The notes beneath the pieces are model-generated. The model was given only the letters and a program-made list of their open reading frames with translations. It had not been told where the DNA came from and ran no database searches. A stretch of 21,037 bases of DNA from a virus. This document shows positions 13,607 to 21,037 of the stretch, piece after piece (the stretch's first letter is position 1; every line of letters starts with the position of its first letter). The stretch lies in IMG/VR virus record IMGVR_UViG_3300032284_002500, positions 1-21,037 of that record, one strand, 5' to 3'. The position numbers and the translations under genes are program-made.

Positions 13607-16600
13607 GCCCAAGTTCCTACGCTTGTGTTACCAGTGATGCTACCAACTGGCCAAATCTGCATAAACGCACCAGCCTGAACATATGAACCAGCACCAGGCG
13701 AGTTAGTAAATCCTATTAGTGGATTGATATACCCACCTGTTGTCACATCTATATCACCATCTATAATCAGGTTATAGTATTGTGCGGCAAAACCACTTGC
13801 AGGTGAAATTGTAACAGCACTTTGGAAGTTGGCAAGTAGGTAATTGCTCATTTGATATGCTTGATTAAGTGCTTGCTGACTTGTTCCACAAGCAGGATTT
13901 ACAACATATGTATGATGTTGCAGCGTTGCATTACTTTGACCTTGGAAACTACCACCCAACGCATAGTTCACCGCTGTTTGTGAGCCAGTGGTGCTCTTGT
14001 AAGCAATTGCCATAATGCGATAGATGTAACGAGTATTGCTACTAACAACAACACCATTGCCCAAAGCAAACATAGATTGTAGTGTAGATTGGTTAGCAAG
14101 CCCAACGTTTGCATTAGCAATATAAGTTTGAACGGCAGGTAAAATACCACGTTGTTTGCCAAGCGGTGTAAAATATAGACTTGTGCCATCATATTCCATA
14201 TCACCAGTTGCAAGATTGACATTTGATTGCAATGTTCCAGTTTTATAATTTGATGGTGCATAAGTTGTCGTGCCAGCAGCGTGATAAATTGTGCTATTAG
14301 CAACCATAGTGATATTGCCAGCACTTATATTGCCACCATAAACTGGCATATAACCAGCAACGTTAGCATTACTATATACTGAACCTTGCAACGCAGTGAT
14401 AGCACTATTAGCCGCAGTGACATTAGCATTTATGCTGCTGATTTCACCTTCTTGGTAAGATGCATTAGCGTTCCAAGCAGTGATAACATTGTTGATCTGT
14501 GTGCCAAGACTGCTGTTAGCAGCATTGATGTTAGCACGTAGCCCACTAATTTCATTTTCTTGGTAAGCGGCGTTTGCCAACCAATTAGTTGCGGCATAAG
14601 AATTAGCAGCAGCAATTGCACTATTTGCGGCAGTGATATTGGCATTTAGATTTGCGATTTCACCTTCTTGGTAAGCGGCGTTTGCAATCCAACCACTGCT
14701 GTTATAAGCATTTGCGGCAATGATAGCAGAGTTAGCAGCGGCAATATTTGCTTGTAGCGCACTAATTTCATTTTCTTGGATAGTTGCGTTAGCGTTCCAA
14801 TTTGTGATAATGCTTGCAGTATTTGCTTGCCAAGCACTTGTAACTGCACTGTTAGCAGTAACGATTGCGCTATTTGCCGCTGTGATATTAGCACGAAGCG
14901 CAGCAATTTCATTTTCTTGTGTTGCAGCGTTTGCGTTCCAATTGACAATAATATTATTCAGTGATGTTGCAGTAGATGCATTAGCAGCAGTCAAACCAGC
15001 CTGAACAGAATTGATTTGGCTATCTTGATAAGCGGCATTAGCAGTCCAAGCTGCCGTAACCGCAATATTTGCATTGAGAATAGCAGCATTTGCACCACTA
15101 ATATTATTATTTGCAGCATTTATATTAGCACGAAGCCCACTAATTTCATTTTCTTGGATAGTGGCATTTGCTTGCCAAGCAGAGGTTACCGCATTATTTG
15201 CAGTAATAATAGCAGCATTAGCAGCAGTGACGCTTGCATTGACATTTAAGATTGTTGCATTGGCGGCGGTGACATTTGCATTGAGTAGTGCAATTTCACC
15301 TTCTTGGTATGCGGCATTTGCTACCCAACCACTGCTATTATAAGCATTAGCGGCAATGATAGCAGCATTTGCGGCAGCAATGTTTGCGTTAAGTGCAGCA
15401 ATTTCACCTTCTTGATAAGCGGCATTAGCATACCAAGATGTAGAAGCATAACTGTTAGCAGCACTGATTGCACTATTAGCGGCATTAACATTGGATTGTA
15501 GTTGTGCAAGAGTTGCATAATTGCTGTCGTTTGTAAATGTAGAAACGAGTGTAGGTTGGTTATACCATACTACACCATTAGAGTTATTATAGTTTATGCT
15601 ACCAGCCGCACTTATAGAACTACGAGCACGTGCAGTTGTAAAGAATTGGTTTGTATCTTCTACAAGATTCTTGGTATTAGCATAAAGAGCAGTAGCAGTT
15701 ACGCTATTCATATGCCAAGTATTGCTATCAACCCATCCAACACGGTTAGCAAGCAGCGTATTACCAACGTGGAATACAATAGATGTGCCAACTGTTTGTG
15801 TTCCAAGAGACAAATTGCCACCATTTACATATAGGTAACCAGCATTTGCTCCCATAATAGTATAATTTGGATCATTATAAACACTGCTATTGATACCCAT
15901 ATCAATATAGTTTGCGCCATCGGTTCCAATATCGTTTTCTGCAACATAGTCAGTAGATGCACTGCCACCCTTATAGTGGTTTGTATGAACAACTTGACTA
16001 TAAGTGTTGATATTACTGTCTAATTGTAAATCACTATTAGGATAATCATAACCAATATATGCGGCACCAAAGTGACCAGCGTCAGTAAACCAACCTAATG
16101 ATGCATTTACATTGCTTGCATTAATATTTCCAGTAGTAATACCAGTAGAACCGCCATCTACAAGCCAAGTATCACTCGCTTGGTCATACTTAATATATTT
16201 GCTTATACCACTTGCAACATTACCTAAAATAATACCACCACCACTTATTGCTGATAGTGTATTAGCAGTATTACCAAGATAAAGCACTGTGCCTACTGTA
16301 ACAGCAGGTTGAACAGTATATGTGTTACCAAGAACAGTAAGATTACTTACAGTCAAGTTAGCAAATGTTACGTTACTATTTGTGCCGATACTTTGTGGCA
16401 GACTTAGCGTAACAACGTTGCCAACATTATTAACATTGATTTGGTTTGCTGTGCCATTAACGCCAAGAATACCAGTGCTATCTACTGTAATATCACCAGT
16501 AGCACTGCTTACATGTATACCAGCACCAGCAGTAAGGCTTGTTACATTTTGGCTTGGAATATATGCAGTTGATTGGAAACTGCCGTCACGGAATGTAATA

Positions 16601-18552
16601 CCACGAGTTGTGCCACCACTTGCAAGTGTAATACCATTATTATCAAACTGAACTTGTTTTGCAATAGTGCTGCTACCAATTGGTGTTGTCCAAATTTCTA
16701 TTTGGTTACCACGAGCACTTGTAGTTTGTGCTTCGCTTGCTACAAAATCCATACGCATTGTAGAAATTGGTGCATATGCGCCACTGCTATCAAAAGGAGT
16801 AGCACCTATACGTGAAATAATATCACCAGCAATAGTTTGTGTTGGTGCATCAACATTGCCACGTGCTTTACGTCCAATATACCCACTATAATTACTTGCA
16901 CCATAACTGTCGTTATAAATGCGGCTTGGTGCCGCACTTGTGCCTGTAAGATGTATTAAAACACCAGGATTGTTAGGTGTAATAAGACTTCTGGTGCGGC
17001 TACCAATTACTTCAAGTGCAGCCTGACCTGTGCTGTTAGCAACATTACTAACAATACTTGTGAAACCTTGTGCTTGATTTATACTGAATAATTTCCAAGT
17101 GCCATCAACACTAGCAACATTAAATTGACGATTTACTGTTAAATTACCAGTAGCACCAACAGTTCCTACATAGAAGTCTTCACTTCTACTTTGTAATGCA
17201 ATTGCATTACCAAATAGTGTAAACTTACCAACCGTTAGACCAGTGCCACCACCTATATAAAGATTGCCATCACGTGCGCCAATAGTTTGGTCAGTTCCAA
17301 GTGTTTCATCCAACACATAAATTGTACCAGCACCTACCCATACGTGACGCCAACGCTTTGCAGGACTACCAAGGTCATAAACATCATCTGTAAATGGTAA
17401 TAAACTACTACTTGTAATAGTGCTACCACCAGTGCCAGGAACAAACGATACGTCAGTATTTGCTGCTGTGGTAATATTAAAGCCAGCATTGACAACATCA
17501 CGTGTTGTGAATATAGTTGTGCCACTTGTTGGAATTGACAAATTGTTTAATGTTAGGTTTGTAATAACAACATTGGCATTGGCACCAGTTCCAATAGCCA
17601 AAACATTACTTAAATATGGAATACCTGTGCCAGTAATATGATCACCAACTTGCAATACTGGCGATGGGTTAGTAGTCATTTGATAGACTGCCCAACCAGT
17701 GCCAGCACCACTTATACCATTAGTAATGCCATAATCACCAGCATTTAAGTTATCACTGCTGCCTGTGCTATAATCAAGTGTTTGATTTAGGGTAAGATTT
17801 GCAATTGTAACTGTGATAGGTGCAGTTCCTTGCACGATACTACCAACAGGGATTTTAAGACCAGGAACACTTACATAACCACTGCCAGCAGGTGATAAAA
17901 CAATATCTTGATTGTTGTTTATACCGTGAATGGTTTCATCGCTTATATAAAGATTGCCAAGATTTGCAACATTACCAACAGTTAGATTAGAGAATACTAC
18001 ACTGCTATTAGTATAAAGATTTTGGTTACTTAACTGTGCATTAGAATAAAGAAAACCAACATCATTGTTATAACCACTTAAATTGCGTGGTAGCGTGACA
18101 GCAGTAAGATAACCACTATCATTGGCAAAGAAACTTATATTTGTAGGAATACTTGCAGCAGTAATGTAATTTGTATCATTATTATAATAACTTAAATTAT
18201 GCGGTAATGTGCTTGTAGTAAGATAAGCGGCGTCATTATAAAATGCACTAACATTGTGCGGAATACTTGCTGCTGTAATGTATGCCGAATCATTATTAAA
18301 GAAACTGATATTTTGCGGCATAGTGCTTTGTGTAATATAACCAACATCATTAGTATATGCACTTAAAACTGTTGGATATGTAAAAGAACTGCCATTACCA
18401 CTTATGATAATGCCGCCAGGAGTATGACCATCGCTAACTCGCAAGGTATTGGTAATTGGATCATACCAAAGACGACCAAGTTCACCAAGTCTGGTCATAC
18501 CATTGCTATTGTTATTTCTACTGGTAAATAATTCCTGAACGAAATTGGACAT
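13603..18552 (-). CDS. long tail fibre-like protein, 1649 aa, repeat-rich
   Basis: The N-terminus (LGELGRLWYDPITNTLRVSD, residues 22-41) matches the short attachment-type module seen at the front of phage fibres. Residues 66-165 hold five-plus copies of a 19-residue repeat (Asp69, 88, 107, 126, 145, 164). A long beta-rich middle follows, with many 'NLTVGN' and 'DLGSPAKRWRHVWVG' segments. Residues about 1018-1390 form a coiled-coil-like repeat region. The last 250 residues are a distinct Tyr/Gly/Asn-rich tip that probably contacts the host receptor. No C-terminal self-cleaving chaperone signature was recognised. The ATG has AAGGATGGGC upstream. It is the distal gene of the late minus-strand operon, and its stop interlocks with the convergent phosphoesterase gene. 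Confidence 0.85.
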   Translation of the reverse strand: MSNFVQELFTSRNNNSNGMTRLGELGRLWYDPITNTLRVSDGHTPGGIIISGNGSSFTYPTVLSAYTNDVGYITQSTMPQNISFFNNDSAYITAASIPHNVSAFYNDAAYLTTSTLPHNLSYYNNDTNYITAASIPTNISFFANDSGYLTAVTLPRNLSGYNNDVGFLYSNAQLSNQNLYTNSSVVFSNLTVGNVANLGNLYISDETIHGINNNQDIVLSPAGSGYVSVPGLKIPVGSIVQGTAPITVTIANLTLNQTLDYSTGSSDNLNAGDYGITNGISGAGTGWAVYQMTTNPSPVLQVGDHITGTGIPYLSNVLAIGTGANANVVITNLTLNNLSIPTSGTTIFTTRDVVNAGFNITTAANTDVSFVPGTGGSTITSSSLLPFTDDVYDLGSPAKRWRHVWVGAGTIYVLDETLGTDQTIGARDGNLYIGGGTGLTVGKFTLFGNAIALQSRSEDFYVGTVGATGNLTVNRQFNVASVDGTWKLFSINQAQGFTSIVSNVANSTGQAALEVIGSRTRSLITPNNPGVLIHLTGTSAAPSRIYNDSYGASNYSGYIGRKARGNVDAPTQTIAGDIISRIGATPFDSSGAYAPISTMRMDFVASEAQTTSARGNQIEIWTTPIGSSTIAKQVQFDNNGITLASGGTTRGITFRDGSFQSTAYIPSQNVTSLTAGAGIHVSSATGDITVDSTGILGVNGTANQINVNNVGNVVTLSLPQSIGTNSNVTFANLTVSNLTVLGNTYTVQPAVTVGTVLYLGNTANTLSAISGGGIILGNVASGISKYIKYDQASDTWLVDGGSTGITTGNINASNVNASLGWFTDAGHFGAAYIGYDYPNSDLQLDSNINTYSQVVHTNHYKGGSASTDYVAENDIGTDGANYIDMGINSSVYNDPNYTIMGANAGYLYVNGGNLSLGTQTVGTSIVFHVGNTLLANRVGWVDSNTWHMNSVTATALYANTKNLVEDTNQFFTTARARSSISAAGSINYNNSNGVVWYNQPTLVSTFTNDSNYATLAQLQSNVNAANSAISAANSYASTSWYANAAYQEGEIAALNANIAAANAAIIAANAYNSSGWVANAAYQEGEIALLNANVTAANATILNVNASVTAANAAIITANNAVTSAWQANATIQENEISGLRANINAANNNISGANAAILNANIAVTAAWTANAAYQDSQINSVQAGLTAANASTATSLNNIIVNWNANAATQENEIAALRANITAANSAIVTANSAVTSAWQANTASIITNWNANATIQENEISALQANIAAANSAIIAANAYNSSGWIANAAYQEGEIANLNANITAANSAIAAANSYAATNWLANAAYQENEISGLRANINAANSSLGTQINNVITAWNANASYQEGEISSINANVTAANSAITALQGSVYSNANVAGYMPVYGGNISAGNITMVANSTIYHAAGTTTYAPSNYKTGTLQSNVNLATGDMEYDGTSLYFTPLGKQRGILPAVQTYIANANVGLANQSTLQSMFALGNGVVVSSNTRYIYRIMAIAYKSTTGSQTAVNYALGGSFQGQSNATLQHHTYVVNPACGTSQQALNQAYQMSNYLLANFQSAVTISPASGFAAQYYNLIIDGDIDVTTGGYINPLIGFTNSPGAGSYVQAGAFMQIWPVGSITGNTSVGTWA
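14385..15500 (-). repeat. fibre coiled-coil repeat array (nine W-x-ANA...QE units)
   Basis: The encoded stretch holds nine copies of W-x-A-N-A-x-x-Q-E/D-x-E-I, each followed by an Ala/Asn-rich 'LxANIxAANxAI' heptad-like run. At least one unit is 36 residues from Trp to Trp. The next is 50, longer by 14 residues, which is two heptads. The pattern suits a trimeric coiled-coil shaft. Adjacent copies are similar in DNA, so the array could change length by recombination. Confidence 0.75.
18058..18357 (-). repeat. 19-residue (57-base) repeats in the fibre N-terminal shaft
   Basis: Units of the form 'NDxxYxTxxxxPxNxSxxx' recur with exact 19-residue spacing, marked by Asp at 69, 88, 107, 126, 145 and 164. 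A single related copy (FTNDSNYATLAQLQSN) reappears just before the coiled-coil array near 15500-15545. A regular period without gaps suggests a beta-structured shaft. Confidence 0.8.
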
Positions 18553-18561
18553 TGCCCATCC

Positions 18562-18903
18562 TTATGATTCTATATCGGTATCTTCGCTAGCCATATGAGT
18601 CACAATTGGATGAATACCAGCATTACGCTTGATAATTGACAATTCGTCTTCTGGACCTTCAACATCTTCGTCGCCAGGTTGGTTAAAGATGCTTTCTTCG
18701 CCAGCAACTTTCTTCAACAATTCTAATTTTTGTTGTAGTGGTGGAACCATAATACCGCCAGTTTCATCACTGGTATGTGTTTTTTCTGGCATTGGGTCTT
18801 GTGGTAGCACAATTTCTGGTTGTGATTGATTAGTAGCAGAAGCCATAGAATCATGACTGTCCAATACTGAAATAATTTGTCTTATCAAATCTACGGCGTT
18901 CAT
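18562..18903 (-). CDS. presumed small virion or assembly protein
   Basis: This 113-aa acidic protein has a helical start (MNAVDLIRQIISVLD), a Pro/Ser/Thr-rich disordered middle, a helical PLQQKLELLKKVAGEE and an acidic tail rich in Asp and Glu. It lacks membrane spans and catalytic motifs. Its Shine-Dalgarno site is AAGGA, 6-7 bases before the ATG. It lies between two late minus-strand genes, 9 bases from each. It is probably a structural or scaffold-type component, but it could be a fibre assembly factor. I do not recognise a named family. Confidence 0.7.
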   Translation of the reverse strand: MNAVDLIRQIISVLDSHDSMASATNQSQPEIVLPQDPMPEKTHTSDETGGIMVPPLQQKLELLKKVAGEESIFNQPGDEDVEGPEDELSIIKRNAGIHPIVTHMASEDTDIES

Positions 18904-18912
18904 GGTAATTCC

Positions 18913-19206
18913 TTAACTGCTCTGGACAACTGCAATAGCTGTAGGCGATACATAACCAACAGCAACAACACTTACTTCTGCGACACTGGTATTAGTAATA
19001 AATGCTAGTTTATTTCCTAAACCTTCCATATTAATGTAACGTGTTGTGCCAGCAGGTATAACGTCACAATTGCCAATATAGGCAGTTGGGCTAACCCCAA
19101 CAGCATAATGGACGCTTGCATTTGCGGTTACCTTTGCTTTAGTGCTTGTGATGGCACTACTTTGGCTACTTGAAGTAGTAGCGTTAATAATCTGTGCAGA
19201 TGGCAT
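18913..19206 (-). CDS. presumed small structural protein, first gene of the late operon
   Basis: This 97-aa protein is rich in Ala, Ser, Thr and Val, with an all-beta look (HYAVGVSPTAYIGNCDVIPA, then RYINMEGLGNKLAFITNTS). This composition is typical of head-decoration or neck/tail accessory proteins. AGAGGA precedes the ATG at good spacing, and an exact T4-type late promoter element lies just upstream (19228-19235). As the promoter-proximal late gene it should be abundant. Decoration protein is a guess from composition and position only. Confidence 0.7.
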   Translation of the reverse strand: MPSAQIINATTSSSQSSAITSTKAKVTANASVHYAVGVSPTAYIGNCDVIPAGTTRYINMEGLGNKLAFITNTSVAEVSVVAVGYVSPTAIAVVQSS

Positions 19207-19227
19207 CTTTTTTATCCTCTATACCAG

Positions 19228-19235
19228 TATTTATA
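19228..19235 (-). promoter_or_regulatory. T4-type late promoter (exact TATAAATA)
   Basis: On the minus strand this reads GTATAAATACTGG, containing the exact T4 late element. Its predicted start lies about 15 bases before the Shine-Dalgarno and ATG of the 97-aa gene. It is the only exact copy I noticed in the window and implies a gp55-like late sigma factor elsewhere in the genome. Confidence 0.75.
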
Positions 19236-19259
19236 CGGTTATAGGCCATAATTTATTTC

Positions 19260-19288
19260 TTGACATATGCGATATTAGTTGTTAAATT
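19260..19288 (+). promoter_or_regulatory. sigma-70-type promoter of the restriction-modification operon
   Basis: TTGACA (19260-19265) and TAAATT (19283-19288, four of six consensus bases) are separated by 17 bases. The promoter diverges from the late promoter 25 bases away. A strong Shine-Dalgarno site, AAAGGAGA (19307-19314), precedes the ATG at 19318. This predicts early expression by host RNA polymerase. Confidence 0.65.
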
Positions 19289-19317
19289 AATAGGGTTGAA
19301 ACCAATAAAGGAGACCT

Positions 19318-19998
19318 ATGGCGACCGCTGCACAACTTAGCAAAAACAACCAAAATGCTCAGATTTGGACAAATTGGGGTATTAATACTGAAAAAACCTT
19401 TCAAACTTGCACAGAAGATGTGTTTGAAACGGTAAAACTGGCTTATCCCCAGTATAAGTTCAAGCATACCAAGATTATTACTAATAAAGAACTACTTGAT
19501 AACTTGATTGAGTATGCTCCGCTTCTGTCGGAGTCTGCAGTTCACAATGGTCGCAATGGCAATAGTCGGCCTGATGGTGGGGTCATCTATGTAGAGTGCA
19601 AGGACGGCTCGTGGATGATTGTGCTTATTGGTGAAAACAAGCACCAAGCTGCCAATGGTGGAAACGCTATTGAACGAGCGTCAAAGAACATTGAGTTCTT
19701 TAAAAACATGTTAATTGAGTATGATTATCTTCCATACCATCTTAACATCAATGGTGATATTGCCATAAAGAAAGAAGATGATTCTTATGAATACGGCACA
19801 CACTTTGACCGTATTACCCAAGCTGGCGGGTTTATGCCTGTAAATACAGTGCACGTTAAGAGCAACCCAGCCACACCACGCATTCGACCATTTACCGTAA
19901 CGGTAAACGTTGAGTTTGATTATGCAGGTGTCAAGGATACCAGTTTGAAAATTATCGAAGAATCATTGGATTACCTCAAGCATGTTAATAAACTTTAA
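19318..19998 (+). CDS. EcoRI-family type II restriction endonuclease
   Basis: This 226-aa protein matches EcoRI in order and motif. SRPDGGVIYVECKD contains Asp86, and the strand IVLIGENKHQ contains Glu106 and Lys108; these correspond to the EcoRI catalytic Asp91, Glu111 and Lys113. GGNAIERASKNI (114-125) corresponds to the EcoRI segment GNAIERSHKNI, whose Glu and Arg contact the recognition bases. DRITQAGGFMPVNT parallels EcoRI DRLTAANYGMPINS. EcoRI is 277 residues; the gap lies mainly between the catalytic lysine and GNAIER, where EcoRI has an inner arm of roughly 25 residues. The catalytic set is intact, so cleavage activity is likely. GAATTC or a close relative is the expected site, by inference. 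The methyltransferase gene overlaps the 3' end by 17 bases. Confidence 0.88.
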   Translation: MATAAQLSKNNQNAQIWTNWGINTEKTFQTCTEDVFETVKLAYPQYKFKHTKIITNKELLDNLIEYAPLLSESAVHNGRNGNSRPDGGVIYVECKDGSWMIVLIGENKHQAANGGNAIERASKNIEFFKNMLIEYDYLPYHLNINGDIAIKKEDDSYEYGTHFDRITQAGGFMPVNTVHVKSNPATPRIRPFTVTVNVEFDYAGVKDTSLKIIEESLDYLKHVNKL

Positions 19999-21037
19999 AG
20001 ATTCATATCTTACAGAAAATATCATTACGTATATCGGAAATAAAAGAAAACTATTAATCGAAATAAGCGAAGTGGTGGATGAGATCATGGAAAAAAATCC
20101 TGATTTCACCACCTGCTTAGACGCATTTAGTGGCAGTGGAATTGTAAGCAGACTTTTACGACGTAAAGGATTTGTAGTATATGCAAATGATTTAGAAGAC
20201 TATACAGTTCCTATCAATACAGCACATCTAACGCTGACTGCTGATCCACTGTCATCGGCGGATTACGCACAATTGAATGCTATTAGTTCAACATCTGCTC
20301 CATATTTCAGTAAACATTACGCACCAAAAGATACAAAAAATCCAGATTTAAAAAACGAAAGATTGTTTTATAGTCATGAAAATGCAGTCATCATTGATGG
20401 CGTATTAGAACTTATTCAAAATTGGCAACCAGATAAAAAGAACGCAGTTCTAGCTAGCTTGTTGTATAAGATGAGTAAAAATATTAATACAAGCGGTGTG
20501 ATGAAGGGATTTTATAATGGGTTCGGTGGTCCAAAAGGACAGAACCTACAACGTATCTTAGGCAAGATTACTATTGATCCTCTGGATTACATTGTGCAAC
20601 CAATTGGTCGAGTATTTCAATCAAAAGCAGAAGAACTTTATACAGGCACAGATTGTCCACCTGTTGATATTGCATACCTTGATCCACCATACAATAGTCA
20701 CCAATACAGTTCAAACTATCATCTGCTGAATAGTGCAGTAAAGTATGATTTCTATGATCCAGGTTCAGTAACTGCTCCAAAATCAAAAGTAGGAATACGC
20801 AGAGACCATAACCGTAGTGCGTTCTGTTCTAAGGCAACAGCTAAAGATAGTTTTGTTAAGCTCTTTAATAATCTACAAGCAAAATATGTTATTATTAGTT
20901 ACAACAATGAAGGTATATTATCAATTGATGAAATTAAAGATTTGCTTTCAGATGTTACTACTGAGATAACAGTATCTGCAAAGAACTATAAAAAGTTTGG
21001 TGGCGGATATGGTGGATATGAAAACACCAGTAACACA
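19982..21037 (+). CDS. D12-class (Dam-like) DNA adenine-N6 methyltransferase, partial at window end
   Basis: The frame from ATG 19982 stays open to the last base (352 codons) and so is truncated by the window. YIGNKRKLL (17-25) and LDAFSGSG (46-53) form the S-adenosylmethionine-binding front. LDPPYNSHQYSSNY (Asp234-Pro-Pro-Tyr237) is the catalytic motif IV of adenine methyltransferases. Motif I precedes DPPY with a helical recognition region between, the D12 or alpha class arrangement. It begins inside the last 17 bases of the EcoRI-like nuclease gene, so it is almost certainly the cognate modification enzyme that protects DNA from that nuclease. As far as I recall, the EcoRI methylase itself belongs to another class, so the pairing differs from the classical system. 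Confidence 0.88.
   Translation, partial: MLINFKDSYLTENIITYIGNKRKLLIEISEVVDEIMEKNPDFTTCLDAFSGSGIVSRLLRRKGFVVYANDLEDYTVPINTAHLTLTADPLSSADYAQLNAISSTSAPYFSKHYAPKDTKNPDLKNERLFYSHENAVIIDGVLELIQNWQPDKKNAVLASLLYKMSKNINTSGVMKGFYNGFGGPKGQNLQRILGKITIDPLDYIVQPIGRVFQSKAEELYTGTDCPPVDIAYLDPPYNSHQYSSNYHLLNSAVKYDFYDPGSVTAPKSKVGIRRDHNRSAFCSKATAKDSFVKLFNNLQAKYVIISYNNEGILSIDEIKDLLSDVTTEITVSAKNYKKFGGGYGGYENTSNT

Noticed and set aside
14385-15500. A CRISPR-like repeat array
   Set aside because: The repeats are degenerate, in frame and translated as a coiled coil, with no constant repeat and unique-spacer structure.
13968-15518. Shorter minus-strand frames inside the fibre gene
   Set aside because: They are out-of-frame readings of the same repeats with Leu/Met/Gln-rich composition and no start signals.
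14720-16900. Several long open frames on the plus strand across the fibre gene
   Set aside because: They lie opposite the Ala/Asn/Thr repeat codons, lack ribosome sites and encode low-complexity Cys/Ser/Ile-rich sequences. They are by-products of the repeat composition.
20571-20786. A minus-strand frame opposite the methylase
   Set aside because: It lies opposite the DPPY-encoding part of the methylase and has no start signal or family resemblance.

Overview
The window reads as part of a tailed-phage genome of the T4 superfamily type (a myovirus), or a phage-like element very close to one. It is AT-rich and almost completely coding. Genes are short and tightly packed, commonly joined by 4-base ATGA or 5-base TAATG overlaps. 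It carries a very long repeat-rich fibre gene, a free-standing GIY-YIG homing endonuclease, and an exact T4-type late promoter element (TATAAATA) ahead of the putative structural genes. TTGACA-type host promoters precede several plus-strand genes. The host cannot be named. The Shine-Dalgarno sites and a cleavable Sec signal peptide only say that it is a bacterium.

Layout. (1) 1-1806, plus strand: the end of an upstream gene, two small phage proteins, a zincin-like putative metallopeptidase, a 23-residue membrane peptide and a secreted two-cysteine protein. (2) 1830-4886: two paralogous glycosyltransferase-like genes flanking a PLP-dependent aminotransferase-like gene. (3) 4904-6401: five tiny overlapping genes, several ending in an 'LRW' tail. 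(4) 6415-8412: a nucleotidyltransferase-fold protein, a metallophosphoesterase and two more tiny genes. (5) 8409-11537: a homing endonuclease gene inserted at the start of a nucleotide-sugar dehydrogenase gene, with the broken original 5' end still present, followed by a third glycosyltransferase-like gene. (6) 11591-13606: two small helical proteins, an SGNH-like hydrolase and a second metallophosphoesterase. (7) 13603-19206, minus strand: a 1649-aa tail fibre-like protein and two small presumed virion proteins behind the late promoter. (8) 19318-21037, plus strand: an EcoRI-family restriction endonuclease overlapping a D12-class adenine methyltransferase that runs off the end.

How the genes fit together. 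The plus-strand sugar genes (dehydrogenase, three glycosyltransferase-like proteins, aminotransferase-like protein, SGNH-like protein) look like a small glycan-modification toolkit. Its target could be virion proteins, the host surface or DNA, and the sequence does not decide which. The late minus-strand operon builds the fibre. The restriction-modification pair diverges from the late operon and has its own host-type promoter. A phage carrying both the nuclease and the methylase of an EcoRI-like system is the most striking content. The second is the homing endonuclease scar. No tRNA, rRNA, CRISPR array or convincing intrinsic terminator was seen, and no gap longer than about 110 bases lacks a gene.
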